DNA of 64,000 bases, from assembly GCA_913062605.1 (NCBI GenBank), contig CAJXWQ010000001.1, positions 124,001-188,000 on the forward strand, in the 5' to 3' direction. Positions within the stretch are counted from its first letter, which is position 1; every line of letters starts with the position of its first letter. The translations under genes were made by a program, and so were the position numbers. Shown here piece by piece: positions 1 through 8,531 of this stretch. The DNA is from an uncultured Cellvibrionales bacterium. Its GTDB lineage: Bacteria; Pseudomonadota; Gammaproteobacteria; Pseudomonadales; Porticoccaceae. The notes below the pieces were generated by a model that searched no databases, had not been told where the DNA came from, and saw nothing but the letters and a program-made list of their open reading frames with translations.

Positions 1-487
1 GCAAAACCCAAGTTTTATCGGCTTGTACGAATCCACCCTCAGCGTAAGGGGAAAGCACTTCTGGAACACCCTCAAGCTGCTGCCTGAAGGTGTCAATGCC
101 AAAATGGCGCATATCATAGACCCGATCAACTACTAGGCCTACGAAAATACCCATCATATCGATCACCAAAACACGCTGCGCCTTTGGCGGTGCAGATAAC
201 GCACCACCAAGGAACTCGGCAAAGTTGATTACCGGCAATAATCGCCCCCGCAGGTTTGCCACCCCCAACACCCAAGTATTTACTCGAGGCAGACGAGTAC
301 ACTGTGGCAATTCTATAATTTCTGTTAACTCTTCGAGAGCCATGGCTAAATTCACCCCCAGAAGGGAAAAGCAGGCCACTTTTCGTGTGGGGACAATATC
401 TTCCTGTGCAGGTAACCCTCGACCGGTTTCAGTAAACTGTCGAGAAAGAGAAAGAAGCGCATTAAATGCTGAGCCGTGTTTGGTCAT
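1..487 (-). CDS. pilI: Type IV pilus chemosensory adaptor PilI (CheW-like), 3' end cut by window edge
   Basis: The minus-strand frame runs open from an ATG at 487 to the window edge, giving about 162 residues without a stop. It reads as a CheW-like domain, with the motif VANLRGRLLPVINF near residues 85-98 and GLVVDRVYDM near 124-133. CheW proteins couple a chemoreceptor to a CheA kinase. Here the partners would be PilJ and ChpA, controlling pilus extension and twitching. It lies directly downstream of pilG and pilH on the same strand, the order known from Pseudomonas pilGHIJ. In-frame stop codons sit just upstream of the ATG, which fixes it as the first possible start, although no well-spaced ribosome site is visible. 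The C-terminus lies outside the window. Confidence 0.88.
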   Translation of the reverse strand, partial: MTKHGSAFNALLSLSRQFTETGRGLPAQEDIVPTRKVACFSLLGVNLAMALEELTEIIELPQCTRLPRVNTWVLGVANLRGRLLPVINFAEFLGGALSAPPKAQRVLVIDMMGIFVGLVVDRVYDMRHFGIDTFRQQLEGVPEVLSPYAEGGFVQADKTWVL

Positions 488-507
488 GCCTTATTAGCAA
501 CCAGCCT

Positions 508-870
508 TCAGCTGATCACCTCCTTTAGCACATCAATCAGGTTTTGCTCACTAACGGGCTTGATCAGATACGCTTTAGCCCCTTGGCGCATACCCCAAAC
601 CTTATCTGTTTCCTGATTCTTGGTTGTTACCATGACCACAGGGATATGCTCTGTTTCCCGAGTCTTATTTAATTGCCGGGTAGCCTGAAACCCATTCAAA
701 CCAGGTAAGACAATATCCATCAAAATGGCATCCGGCTGCTCACTTTTGGCAACCGTCACACCCTGCTCACCACTCTCTGCCGAGAGCACGGCATAGCCAT
801 TCTTTTCCAATAACCCCATGAGCTTATGCATCTCAGTCGGTGAATCATCAACTATCAATACTGTTGTCAT
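508..870 (-). CDS. pilH: Type IV pilus response regulator PilH
   Basis: This is a stand-alone receiver domain of 120 residues with no output domain. The acidic pocket is at D8-D9, the phosphoacceptor is D52 in LMDIVLPG, and the conserved Lys sits near residue 103 in YLIKPV. In Pseudomonas, PilH is the second CheY-like protein of the Pil-Chp pathway and opposes or modulates PilG. The start is placed at the ATG at 870, which has GGGGGAGAG just upstream. A GTG at 882 would add only four residues and would overlap that ribosome site. It follows pilG by about 29 nt and precedes pilI, so the three are probably one transcript. Confidence 0.9.
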   Translation of the reverse strand: MTTVLIVDDSPTEMHKLMGLLEKNGYAVLSAESGEQGVTVAKSEQPDAILMDIVLPGLNGFQATRQLNKTRETEHIPVVMVTTKNQETDKVWGMRQGAKAYLIKPVSEQNLIDVLKEVIS

Positions 871-899
871 ACTCTCCCCCACTTGGGTTTACGAGAAAT

Positions 900-1304
900 T
901 TAGGTTTGAGTGTTCGCGTCAGCTCTCGATGAGAATTTCTCAAGCACTTCAAATAATTCAGCTTTACTGAAAGGCTTTGTAAGATAATCATCGGCACCAA
1001 CTATACGACCCTTCGCTTTGTCAAAAAGCCCATCCTTACTCGACAACATAATGACTGGGGTATGTTTATACTGGCTATTATTCTTGATCAAAGCACAGGT
1101 CTGATAACCATCCAGGCGTGGCATCATAATATCCACAAAAATCACCTCAGGACTCTTATCTGCAATCTTGGCAAGAGAATCAAAACCATCAGTAGCCGTA
1201 ATGACATCACAACCTGCTTTAGTTAGCAGTGTCTCTGCTGTACGCCGGATGGTATTACTATCATCAATAACCATTACCCTGAGGCCTTTCAGGTGTTCTT
1301 CCAT
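900..1304 (-). CDS. pilG: Type IV pilus response regulator PilG
   Basis: A 134-residue single-domain response regulator. The acidic residues are D14-D15, the phosphoacceptor is D58 in FVDIMMPRLDG, and the C-terminal Lys is in DYLTKPFS. PilG is the CheY-like output of the Pil-Chp system that promotes pilus extension through PilB. It is the first gene of the pilG-pilH-pilI run and is divergent from gshB across a 239-nt intergenic region that should carry both promoters. The same gshB/pilG divergence occurs in Pseudomonas, which supports the assignment over a generic CheY. Confidence 0.9.
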   Translation of the reverse strand: MEEHLKGLRVMVIDDSNTIRRTAETLLTKAGCDVITATDGFDSLAKIADKSPEVIFVDIMMPRLDGYQTCALIKNNSQYKHTPVIMLSSKDGLFDKAKGRIVGADDYLTKPFSKAELFEVLEKFSSRADANTQT

Positions 1305-1543
1305 TCTTGCATGTCCCGCCTTGTGATTATGCTCAACCGGTGATTCCCAGAAGAATCTTATTTAACACAACCGCCAAGTTTAATCTATAACTGGCCGCCA
1401 ACCCCGAAATTTGCGAACTGTTTTTCCTTATGCCGGTTGTCTTCTCAAGCCGAGCCCCTTAAGTTAACAGCATTAATCACGATCACTCGGTATACAATCA
1501 TAATTAACAAGTCGCCCCTCGTGGCGTGATGCAGGTAACAGTT

Positions 1544-2491
1544 ATGAAGAGAACTCTCGGGGTTGTTATGGACCCCATTAGCAACATCAACGTTAAAAAG
1601 GATACAACCCTGGCTCTTTTGCTGGCTGCTCAAAGCCGAGGCTGGCAGCTGATGTATATGGAGCAGACAGACTTAGCTCTGGAAAACAACATACCGGTTG
1701 CCTCCCTTAAACCGCTACAGGTCAGGGACGACACCACTGACTGGTACACACTGGGAGAGCCTCAGCTGCAACCACTCTCCGGGCTGGATGTGCTGCTGAT
1801 GCGCAAGGATCCACCATTTGATAGCGAGTATATCTATTCCACCTATATTCTAGAGGCGGCAGAAAAGAATGGCGTGCTGGTCATTAATAAGCCACAAAGC
1901 CTAAGGGACTGTAATGAGAAAGTATTCGCCACACTATTCCCTGAGTGCTCACCACCGCTACTGGTAAGCCGTAATGCAACTCAACTAAAGCAGTTTCATA
2001 AGACACATGGCAACGTCGTCTTCAAGCCCCTCGATGGCATGGGCGGCACCGCCGTGTTCCAAGTCCGTCAAGACGACCCCAACCTGAATGTGATTATTGA
2101 AATGCTGACTATCGATGGCACACGCACCATCATGGCACAAAAGTTTATTCCTGATATTTTCAATGGCGACAAGCGCATTCTTATGGTGGATGGAGAGCCT
2201 ATACCCTACTGCCTCGCCCGAATTCCTCCTGAAGGTGATATTCGCGGCAACCTCGCTGTAGGTGGCACAGGCGTAGTACGACCATTGAGCGAAAGGGATC
2301 AATGGATTGCCCAGCAGGTGGGCCCTGTACTAAAGGAAAAGGCGATACTGTTCGCTGGGCTGGATGTAATCGGCGACTATCTGACCGAAATTAACGTCAC
2401 CAGCCCCACCTGCGCCCGTGAAATAGACCGAGCACAGGCAACAGATATTGGCGGAAAATTGATGGATGCCATAGAGAAACGACTTCGGTGA
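1544..2491 (+). CDS. gshB: Glutathione synthetase
   Basis: GshB joins gamma-glutamylcysteine and glycine using ATP in the cytoplasm, the last step of glutathione synthesis. The 315-residue protein opens with MKRTLGVVMDPISNI and carries the substrate loop LLMRKDPPFD near residues 85-94 and the ATP-grasp segment VVFKPLDGMGG near 160-170. The C-terminal NVTSPTCAREID matches the family. I chose the ATG at 1544 because it aligns with family N-termini. GTG 1526 and ATG 1529 lie in frame upstream but add residues the family lacks. Its stop overlaps the GTG start of the TonB-like gene, indicating translational coupling. Confidence 0.95.
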   Translation: MKRTLGVVMDPISNINVKKDTTLALLLAAQSRGWQLMYMEQTDLALENNIPVASLKPLQVRDDTTDWYTLGEPQLQPLSGLDVLLMRKDPPFDSEYIYSTYILEAAEKNGVLVINKPQSLRDCNEKVFATLFPECSPPLLVSRNATQLKQFHKTHGNVVFKPLDGMGGTAVFQVRQDDPNLNVIIEMLTIDGTRTIMAQKFIPDIFNGDKRILMVDGEPIPYCLARIPPEGDIRGNLAVGGTGVVRPLSERDQWIAQQVGPVLKEKAILFAGLDVIGDYLTEINVTSPTCAREIDRAQATDIGGKLMDAIEKRLR

Positions 2492-3366
2492 AAGGTATTA
2501 CTATTCCCGAAACCCGGCCGCAGCACGAGCCGGATCGTTTTGGCTTTTCTTTATTTTTGGCCATTGCTATACATGTGCTGGTTATTTTTGGGCTGGGTTT
2601 CAAGATGTACCAGCAACAACAGAGTACACCCACACTAGAAGTTACACTGGCACAACACCGCAGCGAAAACTCTCCGGAAGATGCAGACTTTCTGGCACAG
2701 CACAACCAGCAAGGCAGTGGTGACCAAAGTGAATCCCGTGAACTTACCACTGACCGGCCGCCTGAAATCAGTGATGCACAGCTAAAAAAAATTGGTGCCC
2801 CTCAACAACAGACACAACAGCAAACAACACAGGGAGACACGCCAACCCTTTCCGCAACCTCGGATAGCCTGTCCAGTACAACGGACCACCCATCACCCAA
2901 TGAAACACTTAACCGTATCGCAACACCATTACCTCTCGCCGCCTCATTAGAGTTTGCCAGCCTGAAAGCCAAGCTGGATCAGAAACAGCAGGAGTACAGT
3001 AAATTACCCCGGGTATTGAGAATTACCTCTGCCAGCACTAAGTCAGCTGAGCACGCCGCTTACTTACGCTACTGGATTGACCGTATCGAAATGGTCGGCA
3101 ATAACAACTACCCCGAGGAAGCCCGCCGCAAGGCCATGTATGGTGATTTGCGGCTGGCCGTAACGCTACAGCCTAACGGGGCTGTGGAAGGTGTAGAAAT
3201 TTTACTGAGTTCAGGCCAGCGCGTATTGGACCAGGCTGCCGTGAGAACTGTCCGACTAGCATCACCCTTTGCTCCGTTTCCAGCCGAGATGAAACAATGG
3301 GATAAACTTGAAATTATTCGCACTTGGCGATTTGTGCCCGGCAATCGCATGAATACAGAAAACTAA
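2488..3366 (+). CDS. TonB family energy transducer (TonB3-like)
   Basis: A 292-residue TonB-type protein. It has a short cytoplasmic N-terminus, one transmembrane segment near residues 20-38, a long Gln/Ser/Thr-rich periplasmic linker (about 45-170), and a C-terminal TonB domain with YPEEARRKAMYG near 208-219 and TWRFVPG at the end. TonB proteins transmit proton-motive force from ExbBD to outer-membrane partners. The GTG start overlaps the gshB stop. The position next to gshB and the pil genes matches Pseudomonas tonB3, which has been linked to twitching motility, so a pilus-related role is possible. That role is inferred from synteny only. No exbB or exbD is in the window. Confidence 0.85.
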   Translation: MKGITIPETRPQHEPDRFGFSLFLAIAIHVLVIFGLGFKMYQQQQSTPTLEVTLAQHRSENSPEDADFLAQHNQQGSGDQSESRELTTDRPPEISDAQLKKIGAPQQQTQQQTTQGDTPTLSATSDSLSSTTDHPSPNETLNRIATPLPLAASLEFASLKAKLDQKQQEYSKLPRVLRITSASTKSAEHAAYLRYWIDRIEMVGNNNYPEEARRKAMYGDLRLAVTLQPNGAVEGVEILLSSGQRVLDQAAVRTVRLASPFAPFPAEMKQWDKLEIIRTWRFVPGNRMNTEN

Positions 3367-3412
3367 AGATATGGGGCTTGTTTTCCCACACAGGCAACCC
3401 ATACTCATAAAT

Positions 3413-3994
3413 ATGAACCAGTCATCTGAGAAAAGTCCATTTCAATCCCTCAGCAACCATTTTCTAGTGGCAATGCCAGGACTGTTAGACCCCAATTTTT
3501 CACATGCCGTTATCTATATCTGCGAACACACGGCAGAAGGCACTATGGGGCTGGTGGTTAACAATCCTTTGGAAATCCCCCTCAGCCAGGTTTTTGAGCA
3601 GTTTGAGATCGACTATTCGCCAGCGGTAGGCGAGCAGCCCCTGTTATCCGGTGGACCCGTCCAAACAGACCGAGGATTTGTACTGCATCGACCCACAAAA
3701 CAGGAATGGGAATCCACTCTGGCCATTTCCAGTGATATCAGCCTCACTGCATCAAAGGACATTATTCCTGACATTGCACGGGAACGAGGGCCGAATGATT
3801 TAATCATTACCCTAGGCTACTCAGGATGGGGGCCTGGGCAGCTGGAAGAAGAGCTTGCCAACAATGCCTGGCTCACCGTACCCGGCGATGCCGACATCGT
3901 CTTCAACGTACCATTTGAGCAGCGTGCCCATGCAGCGGCGGCCATTATTGGCATTGATCTCAACCAACTCAGCACCAGTGCTGGTCACGCATAA
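3413..3994 (+). CDS. yqgE: YqgE/AlgH family protein (UPF0301)
   Basis: A 193-residue member of the DUF179 family. Family features include NHFLVAMPGLLDPNFSHAV near residues 15-33, GLVVNNPL near 48-55 and LSGGPV near 83-88. The biochemical role is not firmly known, and AlgH was first named from alginate regulation in Pseudomonas. An in-frame ATG at 3371 is also possible but would add 14 residues not typical of the family, so 3413 is preferred. The gene immediately precedes ruvX, the usual pairing in gammaproteobacteria, and the two reading frames overlap. Confidence 0.9.
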   Translation: MNQSSEKSPFQSLSNHFLVAMPGLLDPNFSHAVIYICEHTAEGTMGLVVNNPLEIPLSQVFEQFEIDYSPAVGEQPLLSGGPVQTDRGFVLHRPTKQEWESTLAISSDISLTASKDIIPDIARERGPNDLIITLGYSGWGPGQLEEELANNAWLTVPGDADIVFNVPFEQRAHAAAAIIGIDLNQLSTSAGHA

Positions 3995-4448
3995 GGGCAA
4001 CCCCATTACTGCTAAAATCTGCACCTTACTAGCCTTTGACTTTGGTACACGCCAAATCGGGGTTGCCGTAGGCCAAACCCTCTCAGGTAGCGCTAACCCA
4101 CTGACGGTTCTCAAGGCCCGTGATGGCATACCCGACTGGACGCAAATTGCGAGCTTGCTGGAAGAATGGAAACCTGATCGTTTGCTAGTTGGCCTACCAT
4201 TAAATATGGATGGCAGTGAAAGTGACTTTTGTGCAAGAACAAGAAAGTTTGCCCGCCGGCTTCACGGCAGATTTGGGCTAAACGTTAGTATGGTCGATGA
4301 GCGGCTGTCCACTTTTGAGGCAAAGCAGCTCGCTAGAGAACATAATAAGCAACAGGGGAGCTACCGAGATCAGCCCATCGATGACCTAGCCGCAGCCATG
4401 ATTTTACAGAGCTGGATGTCCGACCCCGAAGCAGCTGTTGATCCTTGA
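3978..4448 (+). CDS. ruvX: Putative pre-16S rRNA nuclease / Holliday junction resolvase-like RuvX (YqgF)
   Basis: YqgF/RuvX is an RNase H-fold nuclease implicated in 16S rRNA 5' maturation. The signature AFDFGTRQIGVAVGQ, the mid-protein LLVGLPLNMDGS, VDERLSTFEA and the C-terminal DDLAAAMILQSW are all present. The start is uncertain because no ATG lies near the expected N-terminus. GTG 3978 overlaps the yqgE end by 17 nt but lacks a clear ribosome site. An ATT at 4005 begins nine codons later and is preceded by AAGGG at ideal spacing. The gene is convergent with pilU across a 60-nt gap. Confidence 0.88.
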   Translation: MLVTHKGNPITAKICTLLAFDFGTRQIGVAVGQTLSGSANPLTVLKARDGIPDWTQIASLLEEWKPDRLLVGLPLNMDGSESDFCARTRKFARRLHGRFGLNVSMVDERLSTFEAKQLAREHNKQQGSYRDQPIDDLAAAMILQSWMSDPEAAVDP

Positions 4449-4508
4449 ACCTATTAACGACTCCAAGCTATATGGGGCCGCTTCACTAAAACTTAAAAAA
4501 GCTTCTAT

Positions 4509-5651
4509 CTAAAAACGATTGATCCTATCATCACGATCTTCTTCCACTTGCAACTCATCCGCCGCGTGAGACAGGTAACCTGGGTCTGTTTCCGATTGCA
4601 GCTTAATAAGTAGTCGTAGATCATTTTTCGAATCCGCATGGAGTATAGCGTCTTCGTAGGTAATTAAACCCTCATCATAGAGCTCATACAGCGCCTGGTC
4701 GAAGGTCCGCATGCCGAGCTCATTTGAACGAGCCATTAACTCCTTGAGTTTGTGTACTTCACCCTTGCGAATCAAATCGCCTGCTAGCGGTGTATTAATA
4801 AGAATTTCAATCGCCGCCCGGCGGCCACTACCATCCGCCAATGGAATCAACTGCTGCGCGATCATTGCCTTCAGGTTGAGGGACAAATCCATCCACAACT
4901 GCCCATGACGCTCTGTCGGGAAAAAGTGCTGGATTCGATCCAGCGCCTGGTTGGCATTGTTAGCGTGTAACGTAGCTAGAACCAAGTGACCGGTCTCAGC
5001 AAAAGTAATCGCATGCTCCATGGTCTCTGGGGTTCGAATTTCACCAATCAGAATGACATCTGGAGCCTGCCGCAATGTATTCCGAAGGGCAACCTCAAAT
5101 GACTCAGTATCTACACCCACCTCTCGCTGGGTAACGATACAGCTCTCATGCTGGTGGACAAATTCAATGGGATCCTCAATGGTAACAATATGGCCTTTGG
5201 TGTTTTTGTTACGGTAACCAACCATTGCTGCCAGTGATGTAGATTTACCTGTGCCGGTTGCACCTACAAAAATAATAATGCCTCGCTTGGTCATCACCAA
5301 ATCATTCAGTATGGGTGGAAGCAGCAAATCTTCCACTGTTGGAATCACCGTCTCAATTAGACGCAACACCATGCCGGCTTCATTGCGCTGGTAAAAAGCA
5401 CTGACCCGAAAACGGCCCACACCCTCACGCGCTATGGCAAAGTTCAGCTCCTTGTTATGGCGAAAATCCTTAACCTGATCCTCATCCATAATACTTTCCA
5501 CGACCTGACGGGCCTTTTCAGGTGATAGCGGCGTTTTTCCGACCGGTGTGATGGTGCCATTGACCTTGATGCTGGGCGCCACTCCGGTAGTAATAAAAAG
5601 GTCAGATGCACCCTTTTCAACCATCAGCTTCAACAGTACGTCAAAATCCAT
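4509..5651 (-). CDS. pilU: Type IV pilus retraction-associated ATPase PilU
   Basis: PilU is a hexameric ATPase that assists PilT in pulling pili back at the inner membrane. The 380-residue protein shows the Walker A GATGTGKS at 130-137, the Asp box TIEDPIEFVH, the Walker B LIGEIRTPETME and the His box TLHANNANQALDR. It has the longer acidic C-terminus that separates PilU from PilT, and it reads LAGDLIRKGEVHKLK where PilT has AIRNLIRE. It lies 141 nt downstream of pilT on the same strand, the usual order. Confidence 0.94.
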   Translation of the reverse strand: MDFDVLLKLMVEKGASDLFITTGVAPSIKVNGTITPVGKTPLSPEKARQVVESIMDEDQVKDFRHNKELNFAIAREGVGRFRVSAFYQRNEAGMVLRLIETVIPTVEDLLLPPILNDLVMTKRGIIIFVGATGTGKSTSLAAMVGYRNKNTKGHIVTIEDPIEFVHQHESCIVTQREVGVDTESFEVALRNTLRQAPDVILIGEIRTPETMEHAITFAETGHLVLATLHANNANQALDRIQHFFPTERHGQLWMDLSLNLKAMIAQQLIPLADGSGRRAAIEILINTPLAGDLIRKGEVHKLKELMARSNELGMRTFDQALYELYDEGLITYEDAILHADSKNDLRLLIKLQSETDPGYLSHAADELQVEEDRDDRINRF

Positions 5652-5792
5652 TACCTTCTCCCAAACATAATCTCTTTGCTCTTTACAGACAGGGAACTGA
5701 TTGACCCCGACTAGTGACTATTCTTTCTTCCCGTATCAATATTCCAATACAGCGCTCAACTAATAATAGAGCACCATACCTATATCGCCTTA

Positions 5793-6827
5793 TTAAAAGT
5801 CCTCGGGGATTTTTGCTTTTTCCTGCGCGGTTTCCCGAGTAATTACTTTTTGTTGTACCAAACGGAGTAAATTCTGATCCATGGTCTGCATGCCATGTGC
5901 TGCCCCAGTCTGAATCGCAGAATACATTTGTGCGATTTTATCTTCTCGAATCAGGTTGCGAATTGCTGGAGTACCAACCATGACTTCATGAGCAGCAATT
6001 CGGCCACCTCCAATTTTCTTCATCAGGGTTTGTGCAATCACCGCCTGAAGGGACTCCGACAACATCGAGCGCACCATAGACTTTTCCTGCCCGGGGAACA
6101 CATCAACGATACGGTCAATGGTTTTTGCCGCCGAGGTGGTGTGCAGCGTGCCGAATACCAAGTGACCTGTCTCCGCAGCTGTCAGCGCAAGTCGAATTGT
6201 CTCTAAGTCACGCATCTCACCCACTAGGATAATATCCGGGTCTTCCCGAAGCGCAGAACGCAACGCTTCACTAAAGCCGTGGGTATCTCTATGCACTTCA
6301 CGCTGGTTAACCAAGCACTTCTTGCTTTCATGGACAAATTCAATAGGGTCTTCAATAGTAAGAATATGCTGATAACGATTTTCGTTAACGTAATCCACCA
6401 TCGCCGCCAGAGTCGTTGACTTACCAGAACCCGTGGGCCCAGTCACCAACACCAGCCCCCTTGGCAGCATAGAAAGGTCACGGAATACCTGACCAAAACC
6501 AAGGTCTTCCAAGGTCAGCACCCGTGATGGAATGGTTCTGAATACCGCAGCGGCACCCCGATTTTGATTAAATGCATTAACCCGAAAGCGTGCCACACCG
6601 GGCACCTCAAAAGAGAAATCGGTCTCTAGAAACTCTTCATAATCCCGACGCTGCTTATCGTTCATGATCTCATAGATCAGGGTGTGAACGTCCTTGTGCT
6701 CCATCGGCGGCAAGTTCACTCGTCTTATGTCGCCATCAATCCGTATCATCGGTGGCAATCCAGCTGAGAGATGCAAATCCGATGAACCCTGCTTCACACT
6801 AAAGGCTAACAGCTCCGTAATATCCAT
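5793..6827 (-). CDS. pilT: Type IV pilus retraction ATPase PilT
   Basis: PilT is the motor that depolymerises type IV pili and powers twitching. The 344-residue protein is normal in length. It has Walker A GPTGSGKS at 130-137, TIEDPIEFVH, Walker B LVGEMRDLETIR, the His box TLHTTSAAKTIDR and the diagnostic AIRNLIRE motif near residue 279 that is needed for retraction. It is transcribed away from yggS, with a 78-nt shared promoter region, and precedes pilU. The pilT/yggS/proC arrangement is conserved in pseudomonads. Confidence 0.96.
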   Translation of the reverse strand: MDITELLAFSVKQGSSDLHLSAGLPPMIRIDGDIRRVNLPPMEHKDVHTLIYEIMNDKQRRDYEEFLETDFSFEVPGVARFRVNAFNQNRGAAAVFRTIPSRVLTLEDLGFGQVFRDLSMLPRGLVLVTGPTGSGKSTTLAAMVDYVNENRYQHILTIEDPIEFVHESKKCLVNQREVHRDTHGFSEALRSALREDPDIILVGEMRDLETIRLALTAAETGHLVFGTLHTTSAAKTIDRIVDVFPGQEKSMVRSMLSESLQAVIAQTLMKKIGGGRIAAHEVMVGTPAIRNLIREDKIAQMYSAIQTGAAHGMQTMDQNLLRLVQQKVITRETAQEKAKIPEDF

Positions 6828-6905
6828 GAGTTATTCCTGTTATTCTGGGTTAATCTACTGCTTTCTATAAAAAGCCTAGCAACACAATGGGCCTAAGCCA
6901 AGTAT

Positions 6906-7610
6906 ATGCCTAATATAATTGACAATCTCAGCCTTATTTATCAGAAAATTGAACGCTTAGCCAAAAAAGCAGGGCGTCATCAATATGATGTCACCCTGCT
7001 TGCTGTTAGCAAGGGACAGCCATCTTCAGCTATCCGACAGGCCTATGCATTGGGCCAGCGTCACTTCGGTGAAAATTACTTGCAAGAGGCCTTAGACAAG
7101 CAACAACAGCTTGCTGATCTTACTGATATTTGCTGGCATTTTATTGGCCCGATCCAGTCCAATAAAACACGGAAAGTGGCAGAAAATTTTGATTGGGTTC
7201 ACAGCATTGACCGAGCCAGTATTGCCAAGCGACTGAGTGCATACCGCCCCGAAAAATACAGCCCCCTGAACATTTGCTTACAGGTAAATATTGATAGTGA
7301 AGAGAGAAAATCGGGTGTTCCTATACATCAGATTGAAAACCTGGCTCAGGCCATTATTGAGCTCCCAAACCTGAAACTTAGAGGGTTGATGGCAATTCCG
7401 CAAAGCCGTCAGACCGTATCAGAACAACAAAAACCCTTCACAGCTCTTGCCAAGCTGCTATCAAACCTCCAAAGCAGCTCCCCTCAACTGTCAACATTAG
7501 ATACACTCTCAATGGGAATGTCCGCCGACCTTGAAGCTGCCATCATAGAAGGCGCCACCATTATTCGTGTCGGCACAGCCATCTTTGGCCCAAGACAAAC
7601 CCCCAAATAA
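6906..7610 (+). CDS. yggS: YggS family PLP homeostasis protein
   Basis: This is a 234-residue single-domain PLP-binding TIM-barrel protein of the COG0325/PROSC family, which buffers vitamin B6 and affects amino-acid balance. The PLP lysine is K36 in LLAVSKGQ. Other family motifs are FGENYLQEALDK near 58-69, WHFIGPIQSNK near 79-89 and LSMGMSADLEAAI near 200-212. It overlaps the open frame upstream of proC, and the yggS-proC pair is a classic neighbourhood, which supports co-transcription. Confidence 0.94.
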   Translation: MPNIIDNLSLIYQKIERLAKKAGRHQYDVTLLAVSKGQPSSAIRQAYALGQRHFGENYLQEALDKQQQLADLTDICWHFIGPIQSNKTRKVAENFDWVHSIDRASIAKRLSAYRPEKYSPLNICLQVNIDSEERKSGVPIHQIENLAQAIIELPNLKLRGLMAIPQSRQTVSEQQKPFTALAKLLSNLQSSSPQLSTLDTLSMGMSADLEAAIIEGATIIRVGTAIFGPRQTPK

Positions 7611-7644
7611 AAGACAAACCAAGCGTATGTTTAAGGAAAACAGT

Positions 7645-8469
7645 GTGAACACATCAACATTGGCATTTATCGGCGGTGGCAATATGGCAACCAGCCTTAT
7701 AGGCGGCCTGCTAGAGAAGGGCTACCCTTCAAACAACATCACTGTCAGTGATCCCATGAAAGAGAACCGGAACCGGTTGTCTCAACAATTTGGCATCAAC
7801 ACCACCAGTGATAACAATCATGCAGTGGCAAGTGCCGACGTCGTCGTTTTAGCGGTCAAACCTCAGGTCATGCAGCAAGTGGCCCAGGGAATTCAAGCAA
7901 CTTTGGTGCACCAGCCTCTGGTTATCTCCATCGCGGCAGGCATTTCCATGTCGTCCCTACAGGCGTGGCTAGGACAAGAAATCCCCATTGTTCGCTGTAT
8001 GCCCAACACCCCCGCTCTCGTGCAAACGGGGGCTGCCGGGTTATTTGCCAACACGCGAGTCAATTCTACTCAGCAAACTCTGGCTGAAGACATCCTAAAT
8101 GCTGTGGGCATTTCCTGCTGGCTAGATGATGAAGATGGAATAGATGCCGTCACTGCTGTATCTGGCAGCGGCCCGGCCTATTTCTTTCTCATCATGGAAG
8201 CCATGGAACAAGTGGGCGTAGAGCTAGGGCTCACACAAGAAGTTTCTCGCAAGCTCACCTTGCAAACCGCACTGGGGGCGGCAAAAATGGCCATTGAAAG
8301 TGATGTAGACTCTGCCGAATTGCGCCGCCGAGTGACCTCACCGGGCGGAACGACACAGCGCGCTATTGAGACCTTTATGGACGAGGGACTCACCGACCTC
8401 TTCCGAAAAGCCATGACTGGTGCTGTTGAGCGAGCACAGGAAATGACAAAAGAAACAGCCAGCTCATAA
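7645..8469 (+). CDS. proC: Pyrroline-5-carboxylate reductase
   Basis: ProC reduces pyrroline-5-carboxylate to proline with NAD(P)H. The protein opens with LAFIGGGNMATSLIGGL, a Rossmann nucleotide-binding loop. It has VRCMPNTPALV in the middle and the family signature around SGSGPAYFFLIMEA and RRRVTSPGGTTQRAI. The start is placed at GTG 7645 because TAAGGA sits seven bases upstream and the protein then begins at the usual family position (274 residues). An ATG at 7627 in frame would add six residues and bury the ribosome site. It forms an operon with yggS, yggT and yggU. Confidence 0.94.
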   Translation: MNTSTLAFIGGGNMATSLIGGLLEKGYPSNNITVSDPMKENRNRLSQQFGINTTSDNNHAVASADVVVLAVKPQVMQQVAQGIQATLVHQPLVISIAAGISMSSLQAWLGQEIPIVRCMPNTPALVQTGAAGLFANTRVNSTQQTLAEDILNAVGISCWLDDEDGIDAVTAVSGSGPAYFFLIMEAMEQVGVELGLTQEVSRKLTLQTALGAAKMAIESDVDSAELRRRVTSPGGTTQRAIETFMDEGLTDLFRKAMTGAVERAQEMTKETASS

Positions 8470-8531
8470 CCACAACATTGATAATAACAACATCCATTAT
8501 CATTAAGACCAGCGATAAAAATAGGTACACT

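Noticed and set aside
225..497. Plus-strand ORF of 90 codons
   Set aside because: It is a shadow of pilI on the minus strand, which has clear CheW motifs. The plus-strand product is Arg-rich with no family and no ribosome site.
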